From contig NZ_AP026830.1 of NCBI RefSeq assembly GCF_026000775.1, forward strand, positions 62,001-126,000: a DNA stretch of 64,000 bases, read 5' to 3'. The notes beneath the pieces were generated by a model. That model was not told the DNA's origin and searched no databases. It saw only the letters and a program-made list of their open reading frames with translations. The stretch comes from Vulcanisaeta souniana JCM 11219 (GTDB lineage: Archaea > Thermoproteota > Thermoprotei > Thermoproteales > Thermocladiaceae). Position numbers and translations under genes: made by a program. Of this stretch, positions 35,731-44,826 are shown in pieces (the first letter of the stretch is position 1; each line of letters begins with the position of its first letter).

Positions 35731-35986
35731 CCAACACCAGCAGTTTATGGACTGTTGGGTTGTAAATGCGAGTCCTCGTACAAAGATCCTCAACGTACTT
35801 AATAGCTTCGGACTCACTGTTGGACTCAACAACGAAACCCAGGTACTTACCGCTAATCACCCTATTAATGCTATTGAAACCGTTGGTAATAACGAGATCC
35901 CTATGTATGGTTTCACCCTCGGGATCACGTGAACCCTTGAGGATAATGACCACGTGAACCAAGTACCTGCCCTGTGCCTCGCTCAT
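35714..35986 (-). CDS. purS: FGAM synthase small subunit
   Basis: The 90-residue PurS protein that bridges PurL and PurQ and helps channel ammonia. It begins YLVHVVIILKGSRDPEGETIHRDLV and has SINRVISGKYLGFVVESNSESEAIKYVEDLCTR (positions about 40-72), typical of the family: a conserved start with DP-GE-I and a C-terminal alpha/beta part. First gene of purS-purQ-purT. Confidence 0.94.
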   Translation of the reverse strand: MSEAQGRYLVHVVIILKGSRDPEGETIHRDLVITNGFNSINRVISGKYLGFVVESNSESEAIKYVEDLCTRTRIYNPTVHKLLVLGVEGA

Positions 35987-36006
35987 TGATTAATCAAATA
36001 ATTAAA

Positions 36007-36028
36007 TATTATTTAAAGGTTTCCCTTA
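36007..36028 (-). promoter_or_regulatory. purS-purQ-purT promoter
   Basis: On the minus strand the sequence reads AAGGGAAACCTTTAAATAAT, a strong BRE plus TATA arrangement whose TATA part lies about 25-32 bases before the purS ATG (35986). The GGGAAAC block is shared with the purD promoter. Confidence 0.55.
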
Positions 36029-36069
36029 ATAATCTTCGTTTATTATTTAATAAATTAATTAAACAACAC

Positions 36070-37086
36070 CTAGGTCACTATGTCCATTAACCTACCCCTG
36101 CCCAAGGCATCCTTAATCTCAATGGCAATTCTCTCGCCCATATCAATGGGCTTATCAAAGTAGAGGGTGGAGTATGGACTTCCAACGCCCATGTAAACAT
36201 TTGTTCCAGCGACGATCCTCCCGGAGAACTCGAAGACCACTATGCTCATGTCATCCCTGATGATTGATTCAAGGCTGAAGGGACCAATCATACCTGGTGG
36301 AACCAACTCGTGCACAGCCTTCACGAAGTCCTCCCCGTACCTCTGCACCGTGGGTAATAGCGATTCTCTTAGAACCATTGGTAAGTTCCCGACTACCACG
36401 AACGTAGGCTCCTCAAACCCGAAGACCCTACCGTCAACATTACTCTCATACCTAATGTCCATGCCCATGATCTCAACCCTATCACGCATTCTCGATGTGA
36501 AGTAATGATAATAGGCGGGTACTCCAATGACATACTCCTGTATTATGAAGTCCTCCTTAATGCTACTTAACCTCCTAATGAGCTCATCTTTATCCCTGGC
36601 AATGAAGTAGCCCTTACCGCCCTTGGCCCCATAGAGCTTAACAATGACTGGACCATCCACCATACTTGGGTCATCAAATGACTTGGGTATTGATATTCCA
36701 GCATGCCCCAGGAGCTTCATCTTCAACCTCTGATCAGCCTCCCACCTAATCAGGTACCTATTTCCAAAGGTCGGTATTGGCATACTAATTGCCCTTCTCC
36801 AACCAACATACTCCACGTAACTACCGTGAGGAATAAACACCGTGTTCCTCTCAATTAAGTAATCAATTACCGACTCGAAGTCACTGAAGTCAACCTCAAG
36901 GACTTCATTAATGAAACTGAAACGCTTGTAGAACCATGCAGTTGATGGCTTGGCCACGGCTATCGTGTAGAAGCCAAGCCTACTGGCGCCCCTGAGTATC
37001 TGTAACGCAGTGTGACTGGCCACGGTGGCCACACTGACTCTATCCAGGTCGTAATTTCTTATTATTGACTCAATGTTCACGTTCAC
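36070..37086 (-). CDS. purP: Formate-dependent AICAR formyltransferase, copy 1
   Basis: PurP uses ATP and formate to convert AICAR to FAICAR, replacing folate-dependent PurH. The 338-residue protein has [21 protein letters not shown], the [12 protein letters not shown] segment, [64 protein letters not shown] and [16 protein letters not shown]. It follows the second purP gene with a GTGA overlap. Which copy is the main enzyme is not certain. Confidence 0.92.
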   Translation of the reverse strand: MNVNIESIIRNYDLDRVSVATVASHTALQILRGASRLGFYTIAVAKPSTAWFYKRFSFINEVLEVDFSDFESVIDYLIERNTVFIPHGSYVEYVGWRRAISMPIPTFGNRYLIRWEADQRLKMKLLGHAGISIPKSFDDPSMVDGPVIVKLYGAKGGKGYFIARDKDELIRRLSSIKEDFIIQEYVIGVPAYYHYFTSRMRDRVEIMGMDIRYESNVDGRVFGFEEPTFVVVGNLPMVLRESLLPTVQRYGEDFVKAVHELVPPGMIGPFSLESIIRDDMSIVVFEFSGRIVAGTNVYMGVGSPYSTLYFDKPIDMGERIAIEIKDALGRGRLMDIVT

Positions 37087-38141
37087 GTAACCACCTCCTC
37101 AAGCTTACCCTGCTCAACTGCCTCCCTGATCTCAATGGCAATTCTCCTACCAATGGATATTGGATTACCGAAGTATAGCTTACTGTATTGCGAGCCTATT
37201 CCCATGTGTATGTTCGTGCCACCGCCGATCCTGGGCGCCACGTCATAAACCACCAAGTCCAATTCAGGGGTTACCATGAACTGCAATGTGAAGGGCCCAA
37301 TTACGCCAGGTGGGACTAACTTCCTGGTTGCCTCAACGAACCTATGCCCAATCTCGAAGACTCTCTCCAGGAGACTTTCCCTTATTGTGGCCATCTCATG
37401 CCCAACCTCTATATACCTAACATCCACGTCAATGTCCAATTGATCCCTAGCGGGAATCCTAAACACACCATCAAGGTTACTTTGAATCCTCCTGTCGAAA
37501 CCGTGCAATTCAAGCCTATTCCTAACCCTGGACAGGAAGTAATTGGCATTGAAGTGGGCCCCTATTATCAACTCCTCTATCGACGCGCCATCCAAGTCCT
37601 CGGGCCTAATAATGCCCCTATCAATTAACTGCCTAGCCTTCCTCATTAGGTCATCTCTATCCCTAGCGATAAAGAAACCGCGCTCAACGCGCCTGGAGGC
37701 CTCGGGAAGCTTCACCATGACCGGCCTATCAACATCCTCAGCACTGGGGAAGGTTCTCGGTCTCCTAATCCCGGCCTCATCAAGTAACCTATAGTAATTC
37801 CTTGGACCGCTCCTCTCCTCCCAACGCAGTAAGTACCTATTGCCAAATATTGGTATTGGGAATTTACCCTCTATATTGTCGTAACCCACGTAAACCGCGA
37901 AGGACCTATTCGGAACAAACACTGCATTTGAATTCCTAAGGCTGGAAACAGTATCGTCGCTGACCATCATCCTAAAATCATCAAGCACAATCAACTCATT
38001 AATAATAGGAAACTCCCTATACGGTAACTCCCTACCCCTCTTGGCGATGGCTATGGTCCTAAAACCCTCATCTCTAGCACCATCAAGGACATCCAAAGCC
38101 GAGTGACTTGCCAAAACCGCTATGGAGTGCGTAAGCCCCAT
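37083..38141 (-). CDS. PurP-like AICAR formyltransferase, copy 2
   Basis: A paralogue of the downstream PurP with the same ATP-grasp plan: [99 protein letters not shown] and [18 protein letters not shown]. It carries extra residues (a tract around RRVERG in place of GGKG), so nucleotide binding could differ. The frame opens at 38273, but the ATG at 38141 has a CTTATAAG TATA box 22-30 bases upstream and matches the homologous start. Paralogues of PurP occur in several archaea and not all have a proven role. Confidence 0.9.
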   Translation of the reverse strand: MGLTHSIAVLASHSALDVLDGARDEGFRTIAIAKRGRELPYREFPIINELIVLDDFRMMVSDDTVSSLRNSNAVFVPNRSFAVYVGYDNIEGKFPIPIFGNRYLLRWEERSGPRNYYRLLDEAGIRRPRTFPSAEDVDRPVMVKLPEASRRVERGFFIARDRDDLMRKARQLIDRGIIRPEDLDGASIEELIIGAHFNANYFLSRVRNRLELHGFDRRIQSNLDGVFRIPARDQLDIDVDVRYIEVGHEMATIRESLLERVFEIGHRFVEATRKLVPPGVIGPFTLQFMVTPELDLVVYDVAPRIGGGTNIHMGIGSQYSKLYFGNPISIGRRIAIEIREAVEQGKLEEVVT

Positions 38142-38285
38142 TAACACATTTAATAAAAGAATCCTTATAAGCCTATTGCAGCCCAAACATACATGAATAC
38201 CGAGATTGTTTAAAAAAATGATTAAACAAAATCCAACCCCGAGTCCCACCAACCCACAAAAATCACTGGACAAAATTAAGCTAAG

Positions 38286-38308
38286 CCTGCAATGCTATGC
38301 AGTGCAGG
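38286..38308. repeat. Inverted repeat (possible terminator or operator)
   Basis: CCTGCA and TGCAGG flank an 11-base loop, between the 3' end of the 5S rRNA gene and the purP copy 2 promoter, both read leftward. It may be part of 5S transcription termination or a control site; nothing decides between them. Confidence 0.3.
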
Positions 38309-38412
38309 TATTAGTATGGCATTGAGGTATCTTGATCGGTAAGTCCATTAAAAATGATCGAGAGCCCGTCATTATAACAAATAAGATTGGTAAATAGAAT
38401 TAGGATTATAGC

Positions 38413-38543
38413 CCCGAGGTCCCAGCACGCCGGTTTCCCGCGGCCTCACGGACCGCAGTACTCCCGTGCGCGGCAAGGCGTTTCACTTCCGGGTTCTGGC
38501 GAGTCCGGGTGGTGCCACCTTGCCTATGGCCGGGTTACCTCGG
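38413..38543 (-). rRNA. rrf: 5S ribosomal RNA
   Basis: The minus strand folds as 5S rRNA. Helix I pairs CCGAGGT (5', 38537-38543) with ACCTCGG (3', 38413-38419). Helix II pairs GGCAAGG with CCTTGCC. Helix III and loop C contain CACCACCCGGACTC and GAACCCGGAAGTG, the conserved CCCGGACTC...GAACCCGGAAGT core of archaeal 5S rRNA. Helices IV-V use GCACG/CGTGC and a GC-rich hairpin. Length about 131 bases; exact ends could shift by a few bases. It is not linked to 16S or 23S genes here, as usual in crenarchaea. Confidence 0.93.
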
Positions 38544-38570
38544 TTTGGCCGTTATGCCATGCTTGACCTA

Positions 38571-38582
38571 GGTTTTTAAGCT
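38571..38582 (-). promoter_or_regulatory. 5S rRNA promoter
   Basis: AGCTTAAAAACC on the minus strand is a BRE/TATA-type element about 30-35 bases before the 5S 5' end, implying a short leader removed during maturation. Confidence 0.55.
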
Positions 38583-38790
38583 CTTCCTCCCTAAGTCCCA
38601 ACTTGGCCCTAACGCAGTGCATAATATGCACCCCTCTTCCTGGGTTTATCATACGATTTTCATACCGCCCCTTAGTGCTGGCCTTTTATAATGGGTGTGC
38701 ATGCCTGTTTGCTTGTCCTGTTGGGTCCGCGTTGGTTACACGTAGTATGTAAAATAATGTATTAATTAAGGGTTCTTGGGCCGTTAATTA

Positions 38791-39972
38791 ATGAAGAGAG
38801 TCGCCATTGTAGGTGCGAGCTTCGCTGGCGCTGAGGTCGCCAATAAACTTGCTAAGAGATTGAGATGGGAGTTGGCTAGGGGTGATGTGGAGATTAGTGT
38901 GTTTGATAAGGATAATGATTTCCTTGTCCAGGCGATGTACCCGCTCATAGTATTTAACTCATTAAGTGAGGAGCATGCCAAGTGGAGGAAAAGTGAATTG
39001 CTTGATCCTCGTGTTAAGTTTTATCATGGACCTAGGGGTGAGTTGGTAAGTATTGACCTTAGGAATCGGGAGTTGGGGTTTGCTGATGGGAGTAAGTATA
39101 ACTATGATTACCTCGTTATCGCCACGGGGGCTGAGTTTGCGCCGCAGGAGGTACCTGGATTAATGAAGGATTATCACACGTTCTTCACGTTGGATGGCGT
39201 CTTGGAATTAAGGGATATTCTCTCGAAGTTTAGTAGGGGTACGATCGTGGAGTTGTTCGTGGATTTACCCATAAAATGCCCAATAGTTCCCTTGAAGTTC
39301 GGGTTATTGCTTGATTCATACCTTAGGGACAGGAATGTTAGGGGTAATGTTAACATAAAGCTCCTTTACCCAATAGATTACCTGCATGCCCAACCTGAGG
39401 TTAATAGGCTTGGTAAGATAATGTGTGAGCAGAGGAATATTGAGTATATATTTAGGTTCATGGTTTCTGAGGTGAATGCCGAGGAGAAGGTTGTTATTAG
39501 TGATAGCGGCGAGAAGATAAAGTATGACCTACTAATAACAATACCACCCCACAGGGGCGCCAGGGTATTCAGAGACTCAGGGCTTGGCGACCCACTTGGC
39601 TTCCTGCCAGGTGATAAAAACACCCTGAGGTATCGAAAGGGTAAGGAAATATACGAGGAGGTTTACATAATTGGTGATGCAACCGCATTACCAGTTACTA
39701 AGGCTGCATCAGTGGCGCATTACCAGGCAGATGTTATCGCTGAGAACCTAGTTTCCGACATACTTGGGACTGGGCCTAGGAAGATTTACAGAGGTGAAGA
39801 CATATGCCCAATGCTCACAGACTTATATACACATGAGGGCAGGGGTAGGGCGTGGCTACCCTGGTGGAACTACACTGTTAATGAAACACCGTTCATCACA
39901 ACGAGGTTTGGGTGGTGGTTTTTGAGGGCATTTTACATGACTTTACCTGCGGTGGTGAGGGGAGGACTATGA
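38791..39972 (+). CDS. Sulfide:quinone oxidoreductase-like flavoprotein
   Basis: A 393-residue FAD protein of the disulfide oxidoreductase fold. The N-terminus has VAIVGASFAGAEVANKL for FAD, then YDYLVIATGAEFAP and, late, VYIIGDATALPVTKAA. Two cysteines stand at SQR-typical places: Cys163 in LPIKCPIVPLKF and Cys339 in GEDICPML. They would form the sulfide-oxidising disulfide at the flavin. An amphipathic C-terminus (FGWWFLRAFYMTLPAVV) could dip into the membrane and reach quinone. The DUF1641 gene follows with an ATGA overlap, a common pairing in archaea. A generic NADH dehydrogenase role is less likely given the Cys pair. Confidence 0.82.
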   Translation: MKRVAIVGASFAGAEVANKLAKRLRWELARGDVEISVFDKDNDFLVQAMYPLIVFNSLSEEHAKWRKSELLDPRVKFYHGPRGELVSIDLRNRELGFADGSKYNYDYLVIATGAEFAPQEVPGLMKDYHTFFTLDGVLELRDILSKFSRGTIVELFVDLPIKCPIVPLKFGLLLDSYLRDRNVRGNVNIKLLYPIDYLHAQPEVNRLGKIMCEQRNIEYIFRFMVSEVNAEEKVVISDSGEKIKYDLLITIPPHRGARVFRDSGLGDPLGFLPGDKNTLRYRKGKEIYEEVYIIGDATALPVTKAASVAHYQADVIAENLVSDILGTGPRKIYRGEDICPMLTDLYTHEGRGRAWLPWWNYTVNETPFITTRFGWWFLRAFYMTLPAVVRGGL

Positions 39973-40418
39973 GCATAAAGATCCCAAGTAAGATCCTTGA
40001 GGAGAGAATAAAGGATGCGGATAAGGATAAGGCGATAATGGACCTCATGGACCAATTAATCATATTGCATGAGTCGGGGGCGCTGGACACAATCGTGGAC
40101 CTAGCCCTCACCTTGAAAGACGTGAGCAGCGTGATCACTGATGATATGTTCGATAACATGGTAATAATGATACGTAACCTACTCGAGACCATAAATAATA
40201 TTGTGGGTAATCCAATTATTAAGGTAATTGCGGATTCAATAAACGACCCAAAGATCGATAGGGCAATAATGGAGTTGGAAAGCAAGGATATAAGTCTGGC
40301 AAAGGTCATAGGCATGCTTAGGGATCCCGACGTATTACGGGGCGCGTACGTATTACTCACGTTGGTAAAAGCCATAGGCGCAGGATCCAGAGAATATCTC
40401 AAGAACCACTCAAGGTAA
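39969..40418 (+). CDS. DUF1641 family protein, partner of the SQR-like enzyme
   Basis: A 149-residue helical protein: IMDLMDQLIILHESGALDTIVDLALTLKDV (positions about 18-47) resembles the DUF1641 opening, where a hydrophobic helix repeat with Gly is conserved. The ATG at 39969 overlaps the SQR stop, and an upstream extension of the frame lies inside the SQR gene. DUF1641 proteins are often encoded beside SQR or formate-dehydrogenase-like genes and may act as small subunits; that role is inferred from context. Confidence 0.75.
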   Translation: MSIKIPSKILEERIKDADKDKAIMDLMDQLIILHESGALDTIVDLALTLKDVSSVITDDMFDNMVIMIRNLLETINNIVGNPIIKVIADSINDPKIDRAIMELESKDISLAKVIGMLRDPDVLRGAYVLLTLVKAIGAGSREYLKNHSR

Positions 40419-40485
40419 GGTAACGCTTTAAGGGCCTCATTGTAATTTACTTAATACCTTAATGTCCTTTTGAACCCATTAGTCA

Positions 40486-42033
40486 TTAATGAACTAGGTC
40501 TGGGTAGTACTCACGTAGAACCCTCTTGATGTCCACCCTCGGTACGAAGCTCAGTATTGCACTCAGGCTGACTAGGTAGAAACGCTCCTTATCTGTGTTG
40601 TACATATCGTATACCTGGGAAAACCTGGCCTTGAACTCATCATACTCCTTCTCATCTATCTCCTTACCTCTTGGGTCATTCGCGAAATCCACCAGATCCC
40701 TAACATCACTGCCAAATAACCAACCGTTTACACCATCAGTTATTAACTCAACGGCGGCTCCATCCCTCGAGGATATGCTCGGCACTCCATTTATTGCAGC
40801 CTTCATGAAACTCGTTCCACTGGCCTCCCACCCAGGGAATGGCGTGAATAGTAATACGTCAATGCCCTTGAGTATTGTCTTGGCCTTATTAACATCATAG
40901 TCATGGATATAGACCACATTCTTATACTTCCTATGCAACTCCCTGAACTTCTTCATGTAGATTAAGCCGTCCTTATCCATGGGGTGCGATTTGCCGCCAA
41001 GGATAAAGATAACGTCGTTAAACTCCCCCTCCTCTATTAACCTAGTCACGAAGTGCGGTCTCTTATAAAGCGTCATCCTCCTGACCCACGCGGTTATGAA
41101 GGCATTGTTACTCAGATCAATGGACTTGTATGACCTAATTAATCCCTGTAATTCATTCCTCAACCTTGCCTTTATTAGCCCCAGGCCCTCCCTAGTTAAT
41201 AGGCCCTTCTCGTATAGCATCCTTATCTCGGGATCCATCCACCTGTTAAGGTCTACACCATTCGTTATGAACCGAGCCTTGCTAATGAATTGGGGTATCA
41301 CCTTCTTCATTATATCGTAGTGCTTCGACGACACCATGATCACCTCCCACGCCATGGCAGCACCAATGCTTGTCAAGACCACGGGATCCTCAATAAACCT
41401 ATAACCGGTCTCCTCCTCAAACAGTTTATTTGGGAAGGACGGGTGGCCCCAGGGACCGGGCGTATGTATTATCAGCCTATACCTACCTGGTATTTTTAGT
41501 GTTATTGGTACCATGGCTGCATAGGCCTCCTGCAAATCTATGTACTTAACATTCTCCAGCCCAACATTCCTCCTTATGAATTCCACGGCGCCCTTGGCAA
41601 GGAATATGTACTTCAGGAACTTCTCCTCAATACCACTCTCTATGTATACCCTATCAACTAACCTAAGCGCCCAACTGGGGCTCCTTGGCTCCAGAAACAC
41701 CGCATGCGCTGAGCCTAGGCGGTATTCCCACGCATTGACCTCCACCTCCTCACCCCTCAGTTTCACAGTGAATGTGTCAACCAACCTTAATGAGTCAAGG
41801 AAGGACTTGGGTTGCGGCTGCGGTTTTGGTATTGGGTCATCACCTTCATTAAAGTCGTAATCAACATAACCACTCCTATAAAGCAGGGTTATTACGTAGT
41901 AGTTAAGACCTAGTGCTGCGGCTCCATAGAATTTATCACCCTCAAGGACACCAAGGCCGCCTGCGTAGGTGTACCCCATGTCTAGGGCTAGGTCTGGCGT
42001 TATACTTATTATTACAGCCACATCACTAGTCAT
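40486..42033 (-). CDS. Short alpha-glucan (glycogen/maltodextrin) phosphorylase-like enzyme
   Basis: A 515-residue GT-B enzyme, far shorter than the 750-850 residues of classical phosphorylases. Near the front YAGGLGVLEGDKFYGAAALG matches the phosphorylase GGLG motif region. Near the end GWEASGTSFMKAAINGV corresponds to the EASGTxxMKxxxNG motif, whose Lys binds pyridoxal phosphate in family GT35. FITNGVDLNRWM and AWVRRMTLYKRPHF also fit. It probably releases glucose 1-phosphate from stored glucan. A glycogen synthase-type role is possible but the Lys motif favours phosphorolysis. CTTTAATAAT at about 42057-42066 is its likely TATA region. Confidence 0.78.
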   Translation of the reverse strand: MTSDVAVIISITPDLALDMGYTYAGGLGVLEGDKFYGAAALGLNYYVITLLYRSGYVDYDFNEGDDPIPKPQPQPKSFLDSLRLVDTFTVKLRGEEVEVNAWEYRLGSAHAVFLEPRSPSWALRLVDRVYIESGIEEKFLKYIFLAKGAVEFIRRNVGLENVKYIDLQEAYAAMVPITLKIPGRYRLIIHTPGPWGHPSFPNKLFEEETGYRFIEDPVVLTSIGAAMAWEVIMVSSKHYDIMKKVIPQFISKARFITNGVDLNRWMDPEIRMLYEKGLLTREGLGLIKARLRNELQGLIRSYKSIDLSNNAFITAWVRRMTLYKRPHFVTRLIEEGEFNDVIFILGGKSHPMDKDGLIYMKKFRELHRKYKNVVYIHDYDVNKAKTILKGIDVLLFTPFPGWEASGTSFMKAAINGVPSISSRDGAAVELITDGVNGWLFGSDVRDLVDFANDPRGKEIDEKEYDEFKARFSQVYDMYNTDKERFYLVSLSAILSFVPRVDIKRVLREYYPDLVH

Positions 42034-42099
42034 ACTGGGTACCCATGAAAACGAAATTATTAAAGTTACTGCGCAACCAAACCTGGGTTTATTTGCGGA

Positions 42100-42882
42100 T
42101 CACGTGATCAATAGTGGCATTAGTATTACTAATATAACTAATATAAGCGCCCTTGAGACCTCGAGTGTGAAACCATACAGATCACCAACGGCGCCACCGA
42201 GAACTCTCTGGATGACCATAAACAACAATAAACACAGAACCAATGTTATTAATGAGGCTACTACACCCATGGTACCAAGGAGTAAGTAAATAATCACAAA
42301 GCCAACCACTGTTGATGTAATCACTAAATGACCATTCTCCTTACTGTACCTAGTTAATAACCAACCCAGGCCCTTATAACCAGGTTCCCTACCCACCAAT
42401 CCACATAGGCAGCATGATGCCTTGGACACAATCTCGGCGGCGAATAACGACTGCCATAGAACACTCACCAGGTTGGTTGATGCAGAGACCGCTATTATGA
42501 TCAATAGCACTACCATGGCTATTGACGCGGAACCCCTATGTGGGTCCTTAAGTACCCTAATTCTATCCTCAATTGAGCCCCTAACCATCAGTGCATCGAT
42601 TACATCAGCAAACCCATCAATGTGATTAAGTCCCGTCAACATGAGTACCGCTGCGTATGATACGGATGCTATGAGTAGATCACTGTGCACAACATCCCTA
42701 AGGTAAAAACCAAGAAGCCCAGGCAGTAACCCAGTTATTGGTGGTACGATTATTACCGCGAACCATGAACTCTTCAACGCGCTTGATACATCGTGAGAAC
42801 CACCAATGGGTATTACAGTAAAGAACGTAATTACTGCCCTCAGGTCATTAATGGCATCACGAAGCCTCAGTGAGACCACCAT
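42100..42882 (-). CDS. cobS: Adenosylcobinamide-GDP ribazoletransferase (cobalamin synthase)
   Basis: A membrane enzyme that joins adenosylcobinamide-GDP to alpha-ribazole in the last steps of cobalamin assembly. The signature TGLNHIDGFADVIDALMVRGSIEDRIRVLKDPHRGS (positions about 83-119) has the conserved DG-D-aspartates; several hydrophobic helices surround it. The protein has about 260 residues, the usual length. The ATG at 42882 is preferred over a TTG at 42891, given CTATTTAAG at 42902-42910. No other cobalamin gene is in the window. Confidence 0.92.
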   Translation of the reverse strand: MVVSLRLRDAINDLRAVITFFTVIPIGGSHDVSSALKSSWFAVIIVPPITGLLPGLLGFYLRDVVHSDLLIASVSYAAVLMLTGLNHIDGFADVIDALMVRGSIEDRIRVLKDPHRGSASIAMVVLLIIIAVSASTNLVSVLWQSLFAAEIVSKASCCLCGLVGREPGYKGLGWLLTRYSKENGHLVITSTVVGFVIIYLLLGTMGVVASLITLVLCLLLFMVIQRVLGGAVGDLYGFTLEVSRALILVILVILMPLLIT

Positions 42883-43072
42883 ACTGCCCAAGTTTACTTC
42901 CCTATTTAAGTAAGTACATTCAGTAAGGCTTATGTTACTATCATTCGATCAAGCCTCTCGAGCATCATCATTGGCAGTACCACATGGGTTTACTTATTAA
43001 GTTTTTATTGCCGTCACTGGATTTATCGAGAACAAAACTTTTTATTCCCGCAATACTGTGGTGGGCTTGTCG

Positions 43073-44362
43073 ATGGCCATGGCACCGATGAGGTTTATGG
43101 AGGATATAATCATATTAGTGATTACCTACGGTTTGATAGCCCTTAGGGGCGTGGGAAGAATTAATGTACAGCCTTGGGCCGCCATGCTGCTGGGCGCGGC
43201 ACTTACTGTGGTACTTGGTGTTCTAACCCCAGGCCAGGCCCTGGCCTCTATTAATCTTAACGTGATCCTGTTCCTAATATCGATATTCACGATATCATCC
43301 GCACTCGAGATCAGCGGATTCTTCAGTTACCTGGCATATAGAATACTCATTAGTAGCCGTGGGATGAGGAAACTATTATTCAGGGTGTTTGGGTTATCCG
43401 CCTTCCTGGCGCTCGCCCTTTCAAATGACGGCATAGCCGGGGCCTTCACACCCGTTATAGTGTCCATGAGGAGGCAGGCCAAGATCGACGTAAAGCCACT
43501 ATTGTATGCCCTGGCCTTTGGTGTAACAATAGGCAGTGTGGCGCTTCCTGTCGGTAATCCACAGAACCTGCTAATAGCCCTGGAGTCAGGAATGCCAAGG
43601 CCCTTCATTGCATTTGCGGTGTACTTGTTACCGCCAACTATAATTAACGTATTAATAACATACCCATTGCTCCTGTTGCTATTCCGTAATGGCACTAATG
43701 ATATTGTGATAGAGGAGGTTAGAAAACCCGAGGAGTTACTCGTTAATAGGAGGCTTGCGTACATGGCCCTCGCGATACTGGTAATACTGATACCGCTTTA
43801 CTTCATAACGGACATATTCAACGTGAGTCCGTATTTAACACCAGTAACACTCACATTCACAGGTGCATCAATAATATACCTACTGGGTGGCAGCGATAGG
43901 AGGAATATTGCGCATAATGTTGATTGGACCACCATACTCTTCTTCATAGGGCTATTCATAGTTAGTGAGGGTGCCCTTGAGTCGGGAGTGCTCAATGCGC
44001 TGGCCCATTACCTACCACAACCTACAACATTGCTTGGAGTCTTCATATCGGGCCTACTCCTTAGTCAGGTTATTAGTAATGTACCCATGGTGGCCCTCTA
44101 TATACCACTAATGAGGGAGTTGGGTGTGGCATCCAGTAATTACATGGTGTGGATTGGACTTGCTGCGTCAAGTACAATAGCCGGTAACCTGACACTGATT
44201 GGGGCAGCCAGTAACGTGATCATAAATGAGGCCAGCGAGAAGAGGGGTGGTGAGGGATTTGGGTTTCTCGAGTTCATGAAGTACGGCGTCCCCGTCACCA
44301 TAATCAATACCGCGATATACTACGCATGGTTAAGCTACATACACCTGCCTCTGGGTTTCTAA
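43073..44362 (+). CDS. SLC13/ArsB-type anion permease
   Basis: A membrane protein of about 429 residues and 11-12 helices in the ion-transporter superfamily (ArsB, NhaD, CitM and SLC13). LNVILFLISIFTISSALEISGFFSYLAYRIL, SNDGIAGAFTPVIV, GSVALPVGNPQNLLIA (a reentrant NPQN segment) and a second repeat near SNVPMVALYIPLM and TLIGAASNVIINEASEK show the duplicated fold; each repeat has the Asn-Pro/Ser-Asn binding hairpin. Substrate (arsenite, sulfate or a carboxylate) cannot be named. The ATG at 43073 suits the TATA-like CTTTTTAT at 43038-43045; a GTG at 43058 is possible. Confidence 0.83.
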   Translation: MAMAPMRFMEDIIILVITYGLIALRGVGRINVQPWAAMLLGAALTVVLGVLTPGQALASINLNVILFLISIFTISSALEISGFFSYLAYRILISSRGMRKLLFRVFGLSAFLALALSNDGIAGAFTPVIVSMRRQAKIDVKPLLYALAFGVTIGSVALPVGNPQNLLIALESGMPRPFIAFAVYLLPPTIINVLITYPLLLLLFRNGTNDIVIEEVRKPEELLVNRRLAYMALAILVILIPLYFITDIFNVSPYLTPVTLTFTGASIIYLLGGSDRRNIAHNVDWTTILFFIGLFIVSEGALESGVLNALAHYLPQPTTLLGVFISGLLLSQVISNVPMVALYIPLMRELGVASSNYMVWIGLAASSTIAGNLTLIGAASNVIINEASEKRGGEGFGFLEFMKYGVPVTIINTAIYYAWLSYIHLPLGF

Positions 44363-44424
44363 GGGTCTCTGTTTTTCACTGGTTATTGGACAAAATGTTT
44401 TTAAACCATAATAATGCTGGTGTC

Positions 44425-44826
44425 ATGGAGATTGAAATGCGTGTTTATGGCATTGCAATATTTGAGGTTAATAAGGACCTCGATGTCGCTATCCTTGACC
44501 TTGAGAACTCCGGGTTGCATAGACTTGAGTACATGGAGATTGACCCAGACCTAGCTGCCTATCTGGACATGGCTGAGGAGGAGTTCAGTGACACGCTTGG
44601 TAAATACAGGACAATCAAGGACTTCGTCTTTGAGTATGAGAACGAGAGACTCGTCCTCATTAGGTTCTTCATGCAAGGCAAGCGTGTTAATAAGGTACTC
44701 CTCGTAAGTCTCAGGGCCGGCACACTAAGGAGCATCGTAAGGAGACTAGAGAATGTTGGATGGAGCAGGTTATTCATGTTCGAAATAAAGAAATTAATGA
44801 GGAGTGTTAAGTACACTGATCACTGA
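44425..44826 (+). CDS. Hypothetical protein
   Basis: A 133-residue soluble protein rich in charged residues, beginning MEIEMRVYGIAIFEVNKDLD. It has beta strands in the first half (KDFVFEYENERLVLIRFFMQG) and a C-terminal helix pair ending MFEIKKLMRSVKY. No family is recognised. The ATG at 44425 lies about 25 bases after TTTTTAAAC (44397-44405), so it is taken as the leaderless start; the open frame itself begins inside the permease gene. It overlaps the convergent kinase gene by seven bases. Confidence 0.65.
   Translation: MEIEMRVYGIAIFEVNKDLDVAILDLENSGLHRLEYMEIDPDLAAYLDMAEEEFSDTLGKYRTIKDFVFEYENERLVLIRFFMQGKRVNKVLLVSLRAGTLRSIVRRLENVGWSRLFMFEIKKLMRSVKYTDH

Noticed and set aside
38791-39972. 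Considered as the missing E3 (dihydrolipoamide dehydrogenase)
   Set aside because: It lacks the CxxxxC redox pair near the FAD motif; Cys163 and Cys339 fit SQR instead.
39896-40402. 168-codon minus-strand frame opposite the DUF1641 gene
   Set aside because: Mirror of the real gene, Ser/Ile-rich translation, no promoter or ribosome site of its own.
43058-43072. GTG starts upstream of the anion permease ATG
   Set aside because: They are possible, but the ATG at 43073 fits leaderless spacing from the TATA-like element better.
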